A stretch of 64,000 nt of DNA, taken from positions 92,044-156,043 of the forward strand of contig JAEUUF010000006.1 in NCBI GenBank assembly GCA_016787645.1. Reading direction: 5' to 3'. Source of the stretch: Cyclobacteriaceae bacterium (GTDB lineage: Bacteria; Bacteroidota; Bacteroidia; Cytophagales; Cyclobacteriaceae). The position numbers were made by a program, and so were the translations under genes. Of the stretch, positions 51,690 through 62,000 are shown one piece after another. Position 1 is the first letter of the stretch. Each line of letters begins with the position of its first letter. The notes beneath the pieces are model-generated. The model had not been told where the DNA came from and ran no database searches. It saw nothing but the letters and a program-made list of their open reading frames with translations.

Positions 51690-52400
51690 TCAATACTTAA
51701 GTACCCATACTCCGTTACCATACGTTGCCTTAGCAGCATCTGCACTCGACTGGGCCAGCGCAAAAGTATCATGATCCGTGATCGCTAAACGGTAAAACTG
51801 TTTGCCTCCAAAAGGCGGAATCACCTTCAGGTTCACACCCGTCGCGCTCAGCTTCTTGGCGTAATCCATCAGGAGATCATCATCAATATCACTGGTAATC
51901 ACCACATAATAACGACGGGTACGGGCACTTAGTACTTCTATAGTCCCCTCCTTCGGGGTGGCTTTCGCCTGGGCTTCCTCCCTGAGGCGCTGTTCTTCGG
52001 CCGCCTTTTCACGGGCTAGGCGGTCCGCCTCCTCTTTTTTCTCCTTGGCGAGTCTGGCCGCCTCCTCCTTGCGCGCCTTCTCTTTGGCCTCGCCCGGGAG
52101 ATATACATAGTTGTAAATCAAATAGCCGGTGATCGCAACCACCAGAACGATTACAACCGTGATGATTAAGGGCGCCCTGGATTTGGCCTCATCCACCGCA
52201 TAGGTGTCAAAAGAATCGGTTGGGGTGGAACTCACCGGCTCAGGTTCGGGTTCACTGGCATGCTCAATCGATGATGATGACCCGGCAGAGGTGGAAGGCT
52301 GATCAAGTGGTTTGTATTCCAGGTCTGGCAACCCAAAGTTCTCGTCCGAACCATCTGCCTTGTCGTCCTTTATCTTTTCGTCATCTTCCTTGCTGGCCAT
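51690..52400 (-). CDS. SPOR-domain membrane protein
   Basis: 236 residues. An acidic N-terminal part (KEDDEKIKDDKADGSDENFG) is followed by one membrane helix (APLIITVVIVLVVAITGYLIYNYVYL), a charged coiled-coil (EKARKEEAARLAKEKKEEADRLAREKAAEEQRLREEAQ) and a C-terminal SPOR-like domain (RRYYVVITSDIDDDLLMDYAKKLSATG, FYRLAITDHDTFALAQSSADAAKATYGNGVWVLKY). SPOR domains bind denuded peptidoglycan glycan strands. It lies between exbB and an outer-membrane barrel gene, so it may link the motor to the wall. Confidence 0.87.
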   Translation of the reverse strand: MASKEDDEKIKDDKADGSDENFGLPDLEYKPLDQPSTSAGSSSSIEHASEPEPEPVSSTPTDSFDTYAVDEAKSRAPLIITVVIVLVVAITGYLIYNYVYLPGEAKEKARKEEAARLAKEKKEEADRLAREKAAEEQRLREEAQAKATPKEGTIEVLSARTRRYYVVITSDIDDDLLMDYAKKLSATGVNLKVIPPFGGKQFYRLAITDHDTFALAQSSADAAKATYGNGVWVLKY

Positions 52401-52428
52401 GAGCGTGGTGTTTAGTTCTGGTGATAAA

Positions 52429-52461
52429 CAAAATTAACGCAAAATTCACAATAATTACCAA
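52429..52461 (-). promoter_or_regulatory. Putative promoter of the SPOR-exbB-exbD-tonB genes
   Basis: The minus strand shows TTG (52459-52461), 22 bases, then TAATTTTG (52429-52436). The spacer is longer than the usual 17-19. It sits 28 bases before the ATG at 52400. Confidence 0.4.
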
Positions 52462-52474
52462 GGTTAGGCTTTGC

Positions 52475-54193
52475 CTACAAGCTCCAGCTTACCCCAACCA
52501 ACGCCTGAAATCCGCGAGCTGGGTAGCCCAGGTAGATCGGGTATTGATTGGACAACAGGTTATCCATCTGGACAAAGCCGGATAGTTGCTTTGAAAAAAA
52601 GTACCGGGCCTTAAAGTTCAGGTCAGCCGCCGTATCCAAAGTTCGAATTAAGCCGGTCCCTGGCTCCATTGCCTTCATTCCCCCCTGGGTGATGAACCCT
52701 GCTTGCAGGTATATCTTCTTAAACAAGGCGTACTGAACCCTCAAATCGGTCCGGTAGGTTGGCCGATGCCATGCGTAAGAAACCACGTCTACCTGATAAT
52801 TGAAGTAGTCCATCCGAAGCGAGATATCCAACACATCGGATTGCGCAAAATTGATCTGCGCATAAGGATTGATCCGGCCGGTGGTCTTGTCATAAACCAG
52901 GTCAAACTTCTGAAAATCAATTCCCGTGGTTGTGCCGGACAGATCAAATTCATCTCGAACGGCCTGGTAGAAGTACAGATTTTTCAGGGAGGCATAACTG
53001 GCTCCCACACGCGCTGAAAGTTTTTTGCCCAATGCCGTCTGAAGGCCACCATCCAGTTCAAATACCCGGTTCGTATGGAGCATCAGGTTGTTCGAGTTCA
53101 ACCAGATGTTCTCCGCAGAGAGGGTGTGCAGGTTGACTTTATCCATGTTTCCCGTAAGGGTAGCATAGAAGAAAATCCGATCACTGGCGGCATATCGACC
53201 TTGAACATGAGGGTACACTTTCATGCTTCCTCCGTCAACTCCGGGTTCGTTGGTGAAAGCCAGATTAACGCCAACCGTGACGGTCAACTTTTCCATGGGG
53301 TTAAATTCATAGGCTGGCTGAATTCGAACCAGGTTCCTGGATTGAGCATACATCGAGTCCTTTCGGTTAATCAGGAATACATCGGCATTGAGCAGGATCC
53401 GATTGCCGCCTTTTAGCACACGCTCTCCTTTGAAGAGAACAGAAAATTCACCCTCGGTCGAAACGTAAGCATCACGGAGGTAACTGTAGCCGGTTTGAAG
53501 GCGGTAATTAAAGTCTCCTCTTTTCGTATTCTCTACGGTCATGTTCACACCAAACCGCTCATAAACCTGCTTCAATTTGTCCCGGTTCACGTCCGTGGCG
53601 GAAACATAGTTGTAAAAATACCCTCGTTGATTCTGGTAGCCCAGGTCACCATACAGCGTCGCCGCATCGGTGACTGTCTTGCCATACAAGGTGAAGCGCG
53701 TAGTTGAACTGGCGGAATGGTCTCCATCCACAGGGCCTTTGCCAAAGCTCCGCCAATAGAAATCCGCTCCAAGCATCTTCTTCTTGTCCCGTTTGGTAGC
53801 CACGTTTCCTTCCACCATAAATGAAGTGTAGTTGCCAATACCGCCGCTGACGTAGTTGCTATAGAGTTTGGCTAATTCTTCCTGTCTGATGCGCAATGGG
53901 CGTATGGCCGGAACAAAGTTGCTGGCGCTATAGGAGAATGGCTTGACATCGTAGGTGATGGCCGGAACGATGGGCTCATAAGCCCGGGGTGGAATTTTTT
54001 GAAAAAACCGGTTTGCACGAGGGAGTATCAGCTGTCGCTCTTTGGTAATTTCAATTTCTAGGTCCTTGATCTCCCCCTCCCGCTCCTTCTCCCAGGTTTC
54101 CTGTGCGTGGGAGGTAAAGGCAAGGAGCAAGAACACACCGCAGGCAAAGCCATATGACCGAAAGTAGTAACCGATGGACAATATGCTGCTCAT
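52475..54193 (-). CDS. Outer-membrane beta-barrel protein (TonB-receptor-like, no plug seen)
   Basis: 572 residues with a signal peptide (ending SHAQE near residue 30). A short helical/charged part (EKEREGEIKDLEIEITKERQL) is followed by many amphipathic strands with aromatic edges (RFTLYGKTVTDAATLYGDLGYQNQRGYFYNYV, LTVTVGVNLAFTNEP, DLRVQYALFKKIYLQAGF) ending ALVGVSWSL. The second half resembles the barrel of TonB-dependent receptors (FKARYFFSKQLSGFVQMDNLLSNQYPIYLGYPARG), but no plug motif is visible. The gene overlaps the TPR gene by 4 bases (ATGA), so translation is coupled. Confidence 0.78.
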   Translation of the reverse strand: MSSILSIGYYFRSYGFACGVFLLLAFTSHAQETWEKEREGEIKDLEIEITKERQLILPRANRFFQKIPPRAYEPIVPAITYDVKPFSYSASNFVPAIRPLRIRQEELAKLYSNYVSGGIGNYTSFMVEGNVATKRDKKKMLGADFYWRSFGKGPVDGDHSASSTTRFTLYGKTVTDAATLYGDLGYQNQRGYFYNYVSATDVNRDKLKQVYERFGVNMTVENTKRGDFNYRLQTGYSYLRDAYVSTEGEFSVLFKGERVLKGGNRILLNADVFLINRKDSMYAQSRNLVRIQPAYEFNPMEKLTVTVGVNLAFTNEPGVDGGSMKVYPHVQGRYAASDRIFFYATLTGNMDKVNLHTLSAENIWLNSNNLMLHTNRVFELDGGLQTALGKKLSARVGASYASLKNLYFYQAVRDEFDLSGTTTGIDFQKFDLVYDKTTGRINPYAQINFAQSDVLDISLRMDYFNYQVDVVSYAWHRPTYRTDLRVQYALFKKIYLQAGFITQGGMKAMEPGTGLIRTLDTAADLNFKARYFFSKQLSGFVQMDNLLSNQYPIYLGYPARGFQALVGVSWSL

Positions 54194-57100
54194 GGCTTAT
54201 GCTCTGTGGTGTCCTTTTGAGATTCCTTCTTTTCGAGTTCCTGCTTCTCAATTTTCTTCAACTTCTCTGCCGCTAGGGCTCGCACTTCAGGCTTGGGGAA
54301 GTTTTCGATCAACGATTTGAGAGTGCCTTTGGCCTGGAAGATTTCGTTGGTAGCCACGTAGTTATCCGCCAGCAGGAGAAATGACTTACCCACCCAATCT
54401 TCATAGGCGGCAAAATCCTGATTGAGGGAGATCAGGGTCTCAAAGCACATCTTGTGATCCCCGGTTAAGTAAAAGACTTCCGCAAGAAGGTATTTAGCCT
54501 CAGCACCATTATCATCCTGGGCATTGTTGAAGGTATTGAGGAACTCATCTTTGGCTGTATCATAATCCCCGCGAGCTTTGGCGCTCTTACCGAGGAAGAG
54601 AGAAGCTTTGCCGAGGGCGCTGGCATTGACATTCCCCAACTGTTGAATCTTGCGGGCATAGGTATCGGCAGAGTCATAGGAGGCTAGCAGGAAAAAGGAT
54701 TCCATCAATCCATTCAGCGCGAGGTGCTCTTCTTTTTTGTTCGTAGCCATTTGTTTCAACCGGCTATAGGAGGCTACCGCAGCGTCATAGTGTTGAAGTT
54801 TGAACTCAAGCTCGGCCATTCTGCTAACCACTTTGTTCATCATGGTAAAAGAATTGTCAGTCGCCAAATTGCGAAGGAGGTCGAGGGATTTGGGGTAGTC
54901 CTTCAGTCGGTAGTGTGATTCTGCTTCATAGTACATGGCTTCAGGAGCATGGACACTCTGCGGGTAATTTCTCATGAAGGCGGAAAGCCCGTCAATAGCT
55001 TGCTGGTACTGTTGATTGAAATAAAGGTTCTTGGCCGTTTCAAACTCAACCGCCTCAAGCCCCTTCGCATCCGGGTTGGCTTGCTTGTACAGGGCAAGGT
55101 AATTGCGGAATTCTTCCTGCCTGCCCGAAAGCCTCAAGGCTTCTTCCAGGGGCAAGAGAATGTCCTCACCGGCTGGATGGGCGGGGAATTTTTGAACGAC
55201 CGCGATGTAGTCATCGGCTGTCTGGCTGTAGTTCTTTAAGTTATAGTTGGCCGAAGCCCGCCGAGTATAGGCATATGGAACATACCGGGTGACCTGGGCT
55301 GTATTAATCAGGGTGGTGAAATGATTCACAGCCGACGCATAATTTCCCCGCTCAAGCTCAATTTGACCCAATTGGAATCGTGCTTCATCCGCATATCTTG
55401 ATCCGGCGTTATTGGCCACCAGGCTCAACTCGGACTCTGCCTGTGCAAACTGCCGTTGAATGCTCAGGATATTACCAGCCTGTAGGTGGGCGTATTCGCT
55501 GTCAATGGATTTCAGGTCAATCACTTTGCGGTACGACGATAACGCCTCGCTGTACGACTTCAACACATACTGGCAATCGGCAAGGCGCAACAAGCCATCC
55601 GCATAATCCGGCTCCCGGCTCCCTTTGTTCACATACTCCCGGAAGCTGATCACTGCTTTGTCGTAATGCTGCAGGTTGTAGTGAGCATATCCCAATCCAT
55701 ACCGAATTGGAAGGATCAGTGCGGAGGGTGCACCCGGTGTCGTCAGCGCCTTTTCATAATGAGGCAATGCTTCCTCGTAACGTTTTCCGATGGAGTAAGT
55801 CTCTCCCAACCAGTAGCTGGCTTCGGTCACAATCCGGCCATCCAATGGGTACTCCAGCGATTTCTCAAACAGGGAGGCCGCTTGTGCATACTCCTCCTTG
55901 TTGAAGTACTCGGTACCCTTCAGGTAGGTTGCCTTTTGGTAAGCCCGATCCACCGCTGCAGATCGATGCGGAAGTGATTCGATATAGGCCATGGCCTTGT
56001 TCACGTTGTTCGCGTTGATGTAAGCCTGTGCCAGGAGCTCCTTGATTTCTTGCGTGTGGACCGATTGAGGAAACTGCTCAAGCACCAACTCAAATTCCCG
56101 TATGGCCACATCAGGCTGGGCAAGGTCATAGTTGATTTTGGCTGATAGAAACAGGCTTTCCTCTGCGAGACGGGGATCCTGAACAAACTTTTTGGAAGTC
56201 TCAAAGGCCGTGAGTGCCAGCGGTTTTTCCTGACGTTTGAGATAAACGGTACCGAGCAGGTAAGAGGCGTACATACCCAATGAATCCGCGTCTGATGCGG
56301 CCTGTTTCAAATACTGTACTGCCTGCTCGTCTTTGGACAATGACCATGCAGCGAATCCCGCCCGGTAATACACGGGCCGTGAGGCAGATTCGCGTCCGTC
56401 GAGGTATTCTGCATAACCCTGGAACGCATTTCCATAATTGCCTTTTCGGAACCATGCTTCGGCGATCAATAACGACAGGTCATCGACCGGCATGCCCTCC
56501 TTGTCCAGCAGGGGTGTGACATAGGCGATCAAGTCGTCATCCTTTCCCATCCGTTGGTAAGTAGTGGCCATCAGCGGTGGAACAATAGTGGCATACGATG
56601 GGCTCTTTTCGGCCCGCTTGAAGTCGATTAGCGCATTATTATAATCACCGACCGACAGCTCAATAAATCCGGCATAATAACTTGCCGCTGGTCCATACTG
56701 ACCGCCGGTGGCCTTCACCGCATTGAATTGATCCAACGCTTCCAGGAGGTTGCGCTGACTGAATAAGCAATAGCCCCACCGGAAGCGCCCCACCAAGGAC
56801 TGCTCCTCCCCCAAGAGTTGAAAATCAACTTTTGAAAAATAATTGCTGGCCTTACTGTAATTCTTCTCGTCATAGAAGAAGTTCGCCAGATCATAGTAAG
56901 CCACGACCGCCTTTGGGTGCTTGGCATGTCTCGTGACGAAATCGGTCATCAACCTTTCGCCATCACTATGCATCAGGGTGACTGCACAAAAGGCTTTGGC
57001 GTACTCAGCTTCCTGAGTCCTGGGGTCGGCAGGGTCCTGCGTTTCGAGGAACTTGGTGAATGACAAGAATGCCGCGCCATACTGGTGATGTTCCATCCGG

Positions 57101-57213
57101 TCCAGGCCAGACTGAAAATGGATATCGCCGGGTCGTTGTCCCAAGGTAGATTGACCCCGTCCGGAGAACGCGATGCATAAAAATAGTAGGAATACGAATG
57201 ATCGTCTTCTCAT
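54190..57213 (-). CDS. Very large periplasmic tetratricopeptide-repeat protein
   Basis: 1007 residues with a signal peptide (MRRRSFVFLLFLCIAFSGRGQ). The whole protein is built of TPR-like helical hairpins, for example GYCLFSQRNLLEALDQFNAV, SYYAGFIELSVGDYNNALIDFKRAE, ARFQLGQIELERGNYASAVNHFTTLI and AEVFYLTGDHKMCFETLISLNQ, and ends in a Lys/Glu-rich tail (KLKKIEKQELEKKESQKDTTEHKP). Such proteins resemble the Tol-Pal factor CpoB/YbgF on a larger scale, so a scaffold role in envelope organisation is inferred. It is the first gene of the ExbBD-type locus and overlaps the barrel gene by 4 bases. Confidence 0.85.
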   Translation of the reverse strand: MRRRSFVFLLFLCIAFSGRGQSTLGQRPGDIHFQSGLDRMEHHQYGAAFLSFTKFLETQDPADPRTQEAEYAKAFCAVTLMHSDGERLMTDFVTRHAKHPKAVVAYYDLANFFYDEKNYSKASNYFSKVDFQLLGEEQSLVGRFRWGYCLFSQRNLLEALDQFNAVKATGGQYGPAASYYAGFIELSVGDYNNALIDFKRAEKSPSYATIVPPLMATTYQRMGKDDDLIAYVTPLLDKEGMPVDDLSLLIAEAWFRKGNYGNAFQGYAEYLDGRESASRPVYYRAGFAAWSLSKDEQAVQYLKQAASDADSLGMYASYLLGTVYLKRQEKPLALTAFETSKKFVQDPRLAEESLFLSAKINYDLAQPDVAIREFELVLEQFPQSVHTQEIKELLAQAYINANNVNKAMAYIESLPHRSAAVDRAYQKATYLKGTEYFNKEEYAQAASLFEKSLEYPLDGRIVTEASYWLGETYSIGKRYEEALPHYEKALTTPGAPSALILPIRYGLGYAHYNLQHYDKAVISFREYVNKGSREPDYADGLLRLADCQYVLKSYSEALSSYRKVIDLKSIDSEYAHLQAGNILSIQRQFAQAESELSLVANNAGSRYADEARFQLGQIELERGNYASAVNHFTTLINTAQVTRYVPYAYTRRASANYNLKNYSQTADDYIAVVQKFPAHPAGEDILLPLEEALRLSGRQEEFRNYLALYKQANPDAKGLEAVEFETAKNLYFNQQYQQAIDGLSAFMRNYPQSVHAPEAMYYEAESHYRLKDYPKSLDLLRNLATDNSFTMMNKVVSRMAELEFKLQHYDAAVASYSRLKQMATNKKEEHLALNGLMESFFLLASYDSADTYARKIQQLGNVNASALGKASLFLGKSAKARGDYDTAKDEFLNTFNNAQDDNGAEAKYLLAEVFYLTGDHKMCFETLISLNQDFAAYEDWVGKSFLLLADNYVATNEIFQAKGTLKSLIENFPKPEVRALAAEKLKKIEKQELEKKESQKDTTEHKP

Positions 57214-57355
57214 TCCGTAGTGTTCATCAAGAACAGGATGACTCTCAGTTTATTGCCGTAACCGTTCAAAAAAATATAACACCCGTAAAAAAATCAGAAT
57301 ACAGGTACTTCAAAATTAAACAATCGCACGACAATATCCATCTCTTACCGAGTGC

Positions 57356-58378
57356 TTATCGAATCAGGCGTAATACCAACTCGCGGAGCAACTGCCCTTC
57401 TTCGGTTGACCCTGAGTTAACACCTTTCAACTTCAGGTCGGTCTCTTTCAGCAACGAGACATTCTCGGCCAATTTGGAAACAGAATATTTTTGTAAAGCT
57501 GTTGTGTAATCACGCATACTATACGGATTGATTTTCAACGTGTTAGCGGCATTATGATCCCCTTTGGCAGCAGCATAAGACAGCGTGTAAAGTTTACTGT
57601 AAAACCCGTAGAGGAATGCGACGGTCATGATCAGCGGGTTCTTGCGAGTATTCCCGGCAAAATAGTCGGCGATCAGGCAGGCCTTTGCCTGGTCCTGAAG
57701 TACCAGGGCCTTCTGCAATTCAAAAATATTGAACTCGCGGCTCATGCCCACCTGGGCCAGCACATCCTCTTCCGTGATGCGATAGCCGGGTTGCCGCGCA
57801 ATCAGGACCTTGTCAATTTCAGAGGCCATTCGGCTGAGGTCTACTCCGACTGACTCACACAGCAGTCTCACGGCACCTTCAGCAATTGAAAATCCTCTTG
57901 CCGTAACGTATTCCTCGACAAATTCAGGAAGCTGGTTTTCATACAACTTTTTGAAAGTCAGGCTGGTGGTCAATTGCTCCGCTTTCTTTCCGAGTTCCTT
58001 TCGCTTGTCCAGAGTCTTGTACTTGTGGCAAAGGACGAGGACCGTGCTGGGAACGGGGCGTTGGAAATAGTCGAGGAGCAGCTTCTGGCCTGCTTCCTTG
58101 GATAAGTCTGGTATTTCTTGTGCTTCCCGTACAATGACCACCTGCCGCTCCGCCATCATCGGAAATCGCTTGGCATGATTGAGGATGACATGCGTCGGCG
58201 ACTCTTTGCCATACAACACCACCTGGTTGAAGCCTTTCTCGCTTTCGCTCAGCACATTTGCCTCGATATAGCTGGCAATCAAGTCAATGTAGTAGGGTTC
58301 TTCTCCTTGCAGCAGGTAAACCGGAGCATACCGTTTAGCCCGGAGGTCAGTCATCACTTTCTTTGCGGCAGCGTCCAT
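57356..58378 (-). CDS. holA: DNA polymerase III subunit delta
   Basis: 340 residues. The start, MDAAAKKVMTDLRAKRYAPVYLLQGEEPYYIDLIASYIE, and later motifs (VVIVREAQEIPDLSKEAGQKLLLDYFQRPVPSTVLVLCHKYKTLDKRKELGKK and LLCESVGVDLSRMASEIDKVLI) match the clamp-loader delta subunit, which opens the sliding clamp during replication. The C-domain ends LRELVLRLIR. Located 3 bases after the rhomboid gene, which is on the same strand. Confidence 0.93.
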   Translation of the reverse strand: MDAAAKKVMTDLRAKRYAPVYLLQGEEPYYIDLIASYIEANVLSESEKGFNQVVLYGKESPTHVILNHAKRFPMMAERQVVIVREAQEIPDLSKEAGQKLLLDYFQRPVPSTVLVLCHKYKTLDKRKELGKKAEQLTTSLTFKKLYENQLPEFVEEYVTARGFSIAEGAVRLLCESVGVDLSRMASEIDKVLIARQPGYRITEEDVLAQVGMSREFNIFELQKALVLQDQAKACLIADYFAGNTRKNPLIMTVAFLYGFYSKLYTLSYAAAKGDHNAANTLKINPYSMRDYTTALQKYSVSKLAENVSLLKETDLKLKGVNSGSTEEGQLLRELVLRLIR

Positions 58379-58381
58379 GGG

Positions 58382-58942
58382 TTATACGTTACGAATGTCT
58401 TTATAAAGATAGGCGGTGACGAGTCCAACAACCGCTCCTGCGAGGTGCGATTCCCAGGAAACATGGGGGCTGCCCGGAAAGATGCCATAGAATATTCCTC
58501 CGTACATCAGAAATACCACCACGGAAATAAACAGGGAACCAAAATCTTTTCGCATGAACCCAAAGAAAATCAAAAAGGCGGAAAGTCCGTAGATCAATCC
58601 GCTCGCGCCGATATGATAGGAAACCCGCGGAGACAGGAGCCAGACCAAGGCATTGGTAATCAGGTAACAGCGTATGAAAACCCCATCACCAATACGAGGA
58701 TAAAAATAAAAGAGCACCACCCCTAGGAAGAGCAGCGGAACAGTATTTGAAACCAGGTGCGCCAGGTTCCCGTGCACTAACGGTGCGGTAAAAATTCCGA
58801 TTAACCCGGTTGCTGTCCTGGGGCGAATTCCAAGCCAACCCAAATTTACCTGGTAGGCAAATTCCACGGTGTACACGAGCCACATTAGGAAGACCATCCG
58901 GAAGGGTACCACGGAACTTCCAATCAGTGAACGGTTGCCCAT
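58382..58942 (-). CDS. Rhomboid family intramembrane serine protease
   Basis: 186 residues with six hydrophobic segments. The catalytic dyad is present: Ser114 in IGASGLIYGL and His166 in WESHLAGAVVGL. HGNLAHLVSNTVPLLFLG is the usual conserved helix-2 motif with the HxxxN arrangement. Cuts transmembrane substrates within the bilayer. No substrate can be assigned. Adjacent to holA (3 bases), likely co-transcribed. Confidence 0.92.
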   Translation of the reverse strand: MGNRSLIGSSVVPFRMVFLMWLVYTVEFAYQVNLGWLGIRPRTATGLIGIFTAPLVHGNLAHLVSNTVPLLFLGVVLFYFYPRIGDGVFIRCYLITNALVWLLSPRVSYHIGASGLIYGLSAFLIFFGFMRKDFGSLFISVVVFLMYGGIFYGIFPGSPHVSWESHLAGAVVGLVTAYLYKDIRNV

Positions 58943-59005
58943 GGGTCTGATGTGTGAAGATTAGAATTATTACCTACACCCGGGAAGTCACGAAGACTGG
59001 AAAAC

Positions 59006-62000
59006 CTAGTTCCGGTTCATTACCATCAGTTTACGATGTACCACCGAACCGCCGGGGCCTGTCAACTGCATGATGTACATTCCATTGGCCAACTCACCTA
59101 CCGGGATCTCACGGGCATTATTGATGAGGTCGTTGAAGTCACCCGATTTCACCGTCACACCACGCTGATCAATCAGTCGCCAGTTGAATCCCTCTGTAGA
59201 TTGATCGGCCGGTACACCCAGGAACACCTTGCCGTTGGCGGGGTTAGGATACATGGTGATACCGCTGAGTGTTGTCGGCATGTTCTTGGGATCCTCAAGC
59301 CCGACAACCACCTCACCCCTCTTGAAAGGTGCCGCTTTGAAAATACTCTGGTAGATCTCGCGCGTATTTTTGTTCTGAACGTATGCGAGCAGGCTGAGCT
59401 GACCGGGGTTGGTAATGGGTACATTGATCGTCACATTGTCTGCTTGCTCGGTCCGGGAATCTCCGATAGCAAACGTCTGGGTGATGGTTCTGCCATCTGC
59501 ACCAAGTAGCTGTTTGCGCACCACGTTCTTGAACAGACCTGTCTGATCTTCAATCAATACTACCTGGGCCAGCAGCGGATCGGTGTGTGCTTTATTGGCC
59601 GTCATCACGAGGCGAACGCTAATCGTGTTATTATTGCCGGTGGCCAGGGTATCCAGTTGAAGCGAGAACTGGGGAGCCACCAGGGCCCTGCGATCTGCTT
59701 CGATGCCATAGGCGTCCAAGTCTGTAAAATCTCCGACGAACTTGACTCCATCAATAATGCCATCCATGATCGTCGTGGGCGATTTGGAAACACCCATGTA
59801 GAGGGATCGAGCGCCGGGATCTACCGGGTTCTCCAGGTTCAGCGGGTCAGGCGTAGGCAGGCTGATATGATAGTTCATGTAATAGAAATCAGAGCCGGTA
59901 GTTCCCCGGGCGGCCACCTGGTTAGCATACTGAAGCGAAATCCACTGTTGATCGAGTGTGACCACTGTCGGAGAATTGGTAAAGTTCTCCACCAAAACAC
60001 GACGCTCCTTCTCACCCACTTTCACATTGTCGAATGCAAAACCATCGAACGTATTGCCAGGGGCATTCTGATCATTGGAAGAGAAGGCGATTCGAATGCG
60101 CACTTGCGACCGTGAAGCAACTGGCACCATGTCGAGGTTAAATTTGGCGCGTTTCCATCCCGTAAGATCTCCCGGCTTTTGCGACTTGTCGGTCCAGCCA
60201 TATGAACCGCTGGAACCCCACTTTTTGACTTGCTGTCCTGGATCCGAAACGATGAGAGCAAACGGGTCATACCAGTTGATGCCCTGGTCTCGCTGGGTGC
60301 CGGAGAATACCGAAGCTGGTCCGACCATGGTCCAGTTCAAACCACCATTCGTTGAGTACTGCACCACAGCGCCGTCAAGGTTGCGTTCTGCATCGGACCA
60401 ATAATCAAATTCGATCATGGGTCTGGTGAGGTTGGTAAGGTCAAAGCAGGGTCCGTTAACCACGGAAGACTCGAGGTTGAAATAGCTGGGCTGACCATTC
60501 ACCACCTGGTTGTTACCGGTCCACCAGGCCTTGTCGCCCGCAGGAAGCGTAATGCTGGTACCTGCCGGAGTATCCCACCTCCAACTGATCGGACTGATGA
60601 CGACGGCCGGAACTGTGCTGGTCACTAAACCTTCCGCTATCCAACTGCCGGGTGCCGAGTTAAAATCAATTTGGTAAGGCGCAAGCGGCGTGGGTGCAAC
60701 CGGCGCGCCGCCGGTCAGAATATTTACGGTACGCGATAAGAAATTCGTGCAAGCATCGTTGGTTGCTACGGTCAATGTGGTAGGATAGCTTCCGGTAGAT
60801 GTGAAGTTATGTTGAGGATCCTTGAAGGTTCCCGTTGTGCGGCCACCATGCGTTCCGACCGGAACAGTTCCGCCCGCGGGTCCGGTTAGAATATCCCCGT
60901 CCCCAAAGTCCCAGGTATAGGCTACAATGGTACTGATTCCAGGATTGGTCAAATCCTGATAAGTAGTAAGGTCGTTTGTACAAATGGCAGACCAGTCAAA
61001 ATTGACGATTGGAGGCGCTCCTACCTGAATAGAAACTACGTCTGTATCTCGGCACAAATCCGAGGTAATCACGGTTAGGGTGATTACATAGGTACCTGCG
61101 GCTGGATACGGATGGGTCACTACTACCCCGCTTCCCGGTGCAGTCAGATCACCAAAATTCCACAGGTGTTGGCTGATGGAGCCACCAAATGGATTCGGAG
61201 TCAGCATGGCTGAGGATGACCCATCCATCGTAACGCCCGCGGTATTACAGTTGTTGGCCGGCACAATCATTTGTGCATTCGGAGCAGCATATACTTTTAA
61301 CCCATACGTCACCGGGGTTGACTGGTTGAAAGGCGGGAAGTTGTCCTGGTAGTTGTACTGCAAGAGATAATCGCCAGAAGGCAATCCTTGTGTATCCAGA
61401 TACCACTGGTTTGAGACGGAAGATATCTTCGCCTGCAATATGGCTCCTGTGGGGTCATAGACGGTCGGAACCGCCGCAAAGTTGGTGCCGGCAGGAAGGC
61501 CGTTCGGCGCCGGAGGAGCTCCTTTCAAACGAATCAGTCCAGAATTTGAACAGAACCTGAACTCATTGGTGGCCACGTCGCGGGCGATGGGAATACAATT
61601 AACACCAGGTATTCCCGGAGTTCCGCAATCGTACTCCATCCCGTAATCAATAACCGTAACCGGAGATACAAATACCGTTCGGTAGACCGTATCCTTGCAC
61701 AACGTCACCGGATCCTGCCAATAGTAATAGAGCGTGTCAATGGCATTGACCTGGGCCAACGCCGGATCAAACAAGACTTCATCAACTCCACCATTGACAT
61801 ATTGAGGCGGAAGCGCACTACCGGCACTGATAAAGAAGGTTCCGCTTACCCGGTTGGTATTTACAGCAACTGGGGGTTTGTTTTCTGCCAGTGTAGCCGG
61901 CAACCCCGTAATGTTGATGAAAGGAAGGCCATTGATCCTCAATTTCATGGTGTCCCGAACTACCAAGCAAGGACCAAGCACGCCATCGGGGTCAAGTGCG

